7,750 nt of DNA from Hyphomicrobiales bacterium (GTDB lineage: Bacteria > Pseudomonadota > Alphaproteobacteria > Rhizobiales > Xanthobacteraceae): NCBI GenBank assembly GCA_023266695.1, contig JAHFPO010000114.1:1-7750 (forward strand), given 5' to 3'. Made by a program: the position numbers and the translations under genes. This document shows positions 5,908 through 7,750 of the stretch, in pieces (position 1 is the stretch's first letter; the number at the start of each line of letters is the position of its first letter). The notes below the pieces were generated by a model. The model did not search any database and was not told the DNA's origin. It worked only from the letters and a program-made list of their open reading frames with translations.

Positions 5908-6912
5908 ATGGCTCTCGGGCGCACGCGCGCAGGCTATCGCGGGGTCAATTACTGGCCGGGCTTCGTCGACGCGCTTTCCACGCTGCTTCTGGTCTTCATT
6001 TTTCTGTTGTCGGTGTTCATGCTCACCCAGTACTTCCTGAGCCAGGAGATCACCGGCAAGGAGAACGTGCTCGCCCGGTTGAGCGTGCAGATCAAGCAAC
6101 TCTCCGAGATCCTCGCGCTCGAGCGCGCGAATACGAGTTCGCTCGAGGATCAGATCGCTACATTGCGCGCGAGCCTGCGCAGCGCCACGACCGAGCGCGA
6201 CCGCTTGCGTGGAGCCGGCGGCACCGGCACCGACGCGAAAGCGCTGGCGGCGGAGCTGGAGAGCGAACGCGCTCTCAACGAACGCCAAGTGTCGCAGCTC
6301 GCGCTCCTCAATCAGCAGATCGCGGCGCTGCGCCGGCAGATCGCCGCGATCGAGGAAGCCCTCGAAGCTTCCGAGAAGCGCAACAAGGAGAGCCGGACCA
6401 AGATCACCGATCTCGGCCAGCGGCTCAATGTGGCGCTGGCGCAACGGGTGCAGGAGCTGCAACGCTACCGCTCGGAATTCTTCGGACGGCTGCGGGAAAT
6501 TCTCGGCAACCGGCCGGAGATCCGGATCGTCGGCGACCGTTTCGTGTTCCAGTCCGAGGTGTTCTTCGACCGCGGTTCCGCCGCCTTGCGCCCCGAAGCG
6601 CGCCCCGAGCTCGACAAGCTCGCCAGCGCGCTGCTCGATCTGGAGGGCAAGATTCCGAAGGACCTTGCCTGGGTCCTGCGCATCGACGGCCATACCGACA
6701 CGCGCCCGATCGCGACCGCCCAGTTCCCCACCAACTGGGAACTGTCGTCCGCGCGCGCGATCTCGGTGGTGCAGTATCTGATCGGCGGGGGGGTGAAGCC
6801 GATCCGCTTGGTCGCCGCCGGGTTCGGCGAGTTCCAGCCGATCGAGGCGGGCGCGACCGAGGAAGCCTTTCGGCGCAATCGGCGCATCGAATTGAAGCTC
6901 ACCGAACGGTGA
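5908..6912 (+). CDS. MotB-like protein: one membrane helix, long coiled coil, OmpA-type peptidoglycan-binding domain
   Basis: The 334-residue product has a basic N-terminus and then YWPGFVDALSTLLLVFIFLL (15-34), a single membrane helix opening with Asp21, where MotB and TolR carry their ion-binding Asp. Residues about 52-195 are rich in Leu, Glu, Gln and Arg and read as a long periplasmic coiled coil, with a Gly-rich break GAGGTGTD at 102-109. The OmpA/MotB C-terminal domain covers about 205-334: IDGHTDTRP (259-267), WELSSARA (277-284) with the peptidoglycan-binding Arg283, AAGFGEFQP (303-311) and RRNRRIELK (322-330). It should anchor to the cell wall while the Asp helix packs in the channel formed by the upstream protein. 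The long coiled coil makes it larger than TolR or ExbD and different from the short linker of flagellar MotB. Only 4 bases separate it from the GNAT gene. Confidence 0.9.
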   Translation: MALGRTRAGYRGVNYWPGFVDALSTLLLVFIFLLSVFMLTQYFLSQEITGKENVLARLSVQIKQLSEILALERANTSSLEDQIATLRASLRSATTERDRLRGAGGTGTDAKALAAELESERALNERQVSQLALLNQQIAALRRQIAAIEEALEASEKRNKESRTKITDLGQRLNVALAQRVQELQRYRSEFFGRLREILGNRPEIRIVGDRFVFQSEVFFDRGSAALRPEARPELDKLASALLDLEGKIPKDLAWVLRIDGHTDTRPIATAQFPTNWELSSARAISVVQYLIGGGVKPIRLVAAGFGEFQPIEAGATEEAFRRNRRIELKLTER

Positions 6913-6916
6913 GCGC

Positions 6917-7375
6917 GTGACGGCCGAGATTCTCCTGCGCCCCTATCGCGCCGACGATCTGGAGCCCGCCCTTGCGCTGTGGCGGCGCGCCTGGGACGCC
7001 GCCATGCCGGAGATCGATTTCGCCGCCCGCCAGAAGTGGTGGCGTGAGCGCTGGACGCGGGAGCTCGTTCCGAACCATTCGATCGTGATCGCCGAGCGCG
7101 ACGGGCGTATCATCGGCTTCGTGGCGATCGATCCCGCGACCGGCTGGCTCGATCAGATCGTAGTCGATCCGGCGCTGTGGAACTCGGGCGTCGCCGAGCG
7201 ATTGCTCGCCGAAGCGAAGCAGATCGCGCCCAGCGGCATCCAGCTCGACGTCAATCAGTCGAATCTGCGGGCGATCCGTTTCTACGAGCGCATGGGTTTC
7301 GAGCGCAGCGGCTCGGCAGCCAATCCGATCTCGGGAGCACCGACCTATCTCTATGGTTGGAAGCCGAAGCGGTGA
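6917..7375 (+). CDS. GNAT-family N-acetyltransferase
   Basis: The 152-residue product has the acyl-CoA-binding GNAT core. The opening is ILLRPYRADDLEPAL (5-19), a central strand IIGFVAID lies at 65-72, motif A is LDQIVVDPALWNSGVAERLL (78-97), and motif B is N116-LRAIRFYERMGF. In the pyrophosphate-binding loop, usually Q/R-x-x-G-x-G/A, the first position is W88, while G91 and A93 are kept. The substrate (amine of a small molecule or protein) cannot be told. The GTG start at 6917 gives the expected N-terminus; its ribosome site GGTGAG overlaps the stop of the preceding gene. Four bases separate it from the MotB-like gene, so it is probably co-transcribed and coupled. Its end faces the ABC transporter gene with 13 bases between the two stops. 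Confidence 0.88.
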   Translation: MTAEILLRPYRADDLEPALALWRRAWDAAMPEIDFAARQKWWRERWTRELVPNHSIVIAERDGRIIGFVAIDPATGWLDQIVVDPALWNSGVAERLLAEAKQIAPSGIQLDVNQSNLRAIRFYERMGFERSGSAANPISGAPTYLYGWKPKR

Positions 7376-7388
7376 GCCAATCGGTCGA

Positions 7389-7750
7389 TCAGACCACGAC
7401 CGTGCCGAACTGCAGCTCGGCGAGCCGCGCATAGAGCCCGCCTTTCGCGACCAAGCTCGCGTGCGTGCCCTCCTCCACGATGCGCCCGCGGTCGATGACG
7501 AGGATGCGGTCGGCGCCGAGCACGGTGGCGAAGCGATGGGCGATCACCAGCGAGGTGCGGCCCTCCATCGAGCGCTCGAGCGCTTCCTGCACCAGCGTCT
7601 CGCTCTCGGCATCGAGCGCCGAGGTCGCTTCGTCGAGGAGAAGCACTTTCGCATCGCGCAGGATCGCCCGCGCGATCGCAATGCGCTGGCGCTGGCCGCC
7701 CGAGAGCGTGACGCCGCGCTCGCCCACGGGCGAGTCGTAGCCCTGCGGCA
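7389..7750 (-). CDS. ABC exporter ATPase domain, C-terminal end (MsbA/ABCB type; 5' end outside window)
   Basis: The gene reads right to left; its last 119 codons are in the window and the frame stays open to the right edge. The fragment holds PQGYDSPVGERG (1-12), the ABC signature LSGGQRQRIAIARAI (15-29), Walker B VLLLDEATSALD (35-46) with catalytic Glu40, and the H-loop histidine in LVIAHRF (67-73), followed by DRILVIDRGRIVEEGTH. GYDxxVGERGxxLSGGQ is typical of exporters with a fused membrane domain, such as MsbA-like lipid or drug exporters; the membrane domain and Walker A lie outside the window. The substrate is unknown. It converges on the GNAT gene with no visible terminator in the 13-base gap. 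Confidence 0.95.
   Translation of the reverse strand, partial: PQGYDSPVGERGVTLSGGQRQRIAIARAILRDAKVLLLDEATSALDAESETLVQEALERSMEGRTSLVIAHRFATVLGADRILVIDRGRIVEEGTHASLVAKGGLYARLAELQFGTVVV

Noticed and set aside
4804..6912. A Zorya anti-phage system
   Set aside because: The stator plan resembles ZorAB, but neither ZorC nor the ZorD helicase or ZorE nuclease is adjacent. The flanks are a GNAT gene, an ABC exporter and housekeeping genes, and the tail is short for ZorA.
7376..7388. Bidirectional terminator between the convergent GNAT and ABC transporter genes
   Set aside because: The gap is only 13 bases and holds no inverted repeat or T-tract.

Overview
The window is high-GC, densely packed bacterial DNA. 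Gene content and protein style point to an alphaproteobacterium, most likely of the Hyphomicrobiales (Rhizobiales). That placement is inference from protein resemblance and from the gene run pgk, class I aldolase, ThiE-like, Sel1 protein, efp, inositol monophosphatase; no rRNA or other phylogenetic marker is present. I see no mobile element, CRISPR array, tRNA or rRNA. The longest gaps between genes are about 90 bases.

Left part (1-4715), all on the + strand: the 3' end of phosphoglycerate kinase; a complete class I fructose-bisphosphate aldolase; a divergent ThiE-fold protein that lacks most of the thiamine phosphate synthase active-site residues; a secreted protein with six exact 36-residue Sel1 repeats, which overlaps the ThiE-like gene by ATGA; elongation factor P with its lysine-bearing loop; and a SuhB-type inositol monophosphatase. 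Pgk and aldolase form a glycolysis/gluconeogenesis block. The others are housekeeping or envelope genes with no shared pathway that the sequence shows.

Middle part (4716-7375), + strand: a GC-rich palindrome surrounds a possible promoter. It is followed by a tightly spaced three-gene unit (gaps of 3 and 4 bases): a four-helix MotA/TolQ-like channel protein with a cytoplasmic coiled-coil tail, a MotB-like protein (one membrane helix with a candidate ion-binding Asp, a long coiled coil, and an OmpA-type peptidoglycan-binding domain), and a GNAT acetyltransferase. The first two look like the stator pair of an ion-driven envelope motor that is neither a standard flagellar MotAB nor a standard TolQR/ExbBD. 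This is the most interesting content of the window.

Right edge (7389-7750), - strand: the C-terminal end of an MsbA-like ABC exporter ATPase domain, convergent with the GNAT gene.

The spacers carry several inverted repeats. The one before the ThiE-like gene has a chain of mutually exclusive pairings that reaches its start codon; it could be a regulatory leader or simply REP-like repeats. Long open frames on the opposite strand and in other frames are GC-driven shadows of these genes.
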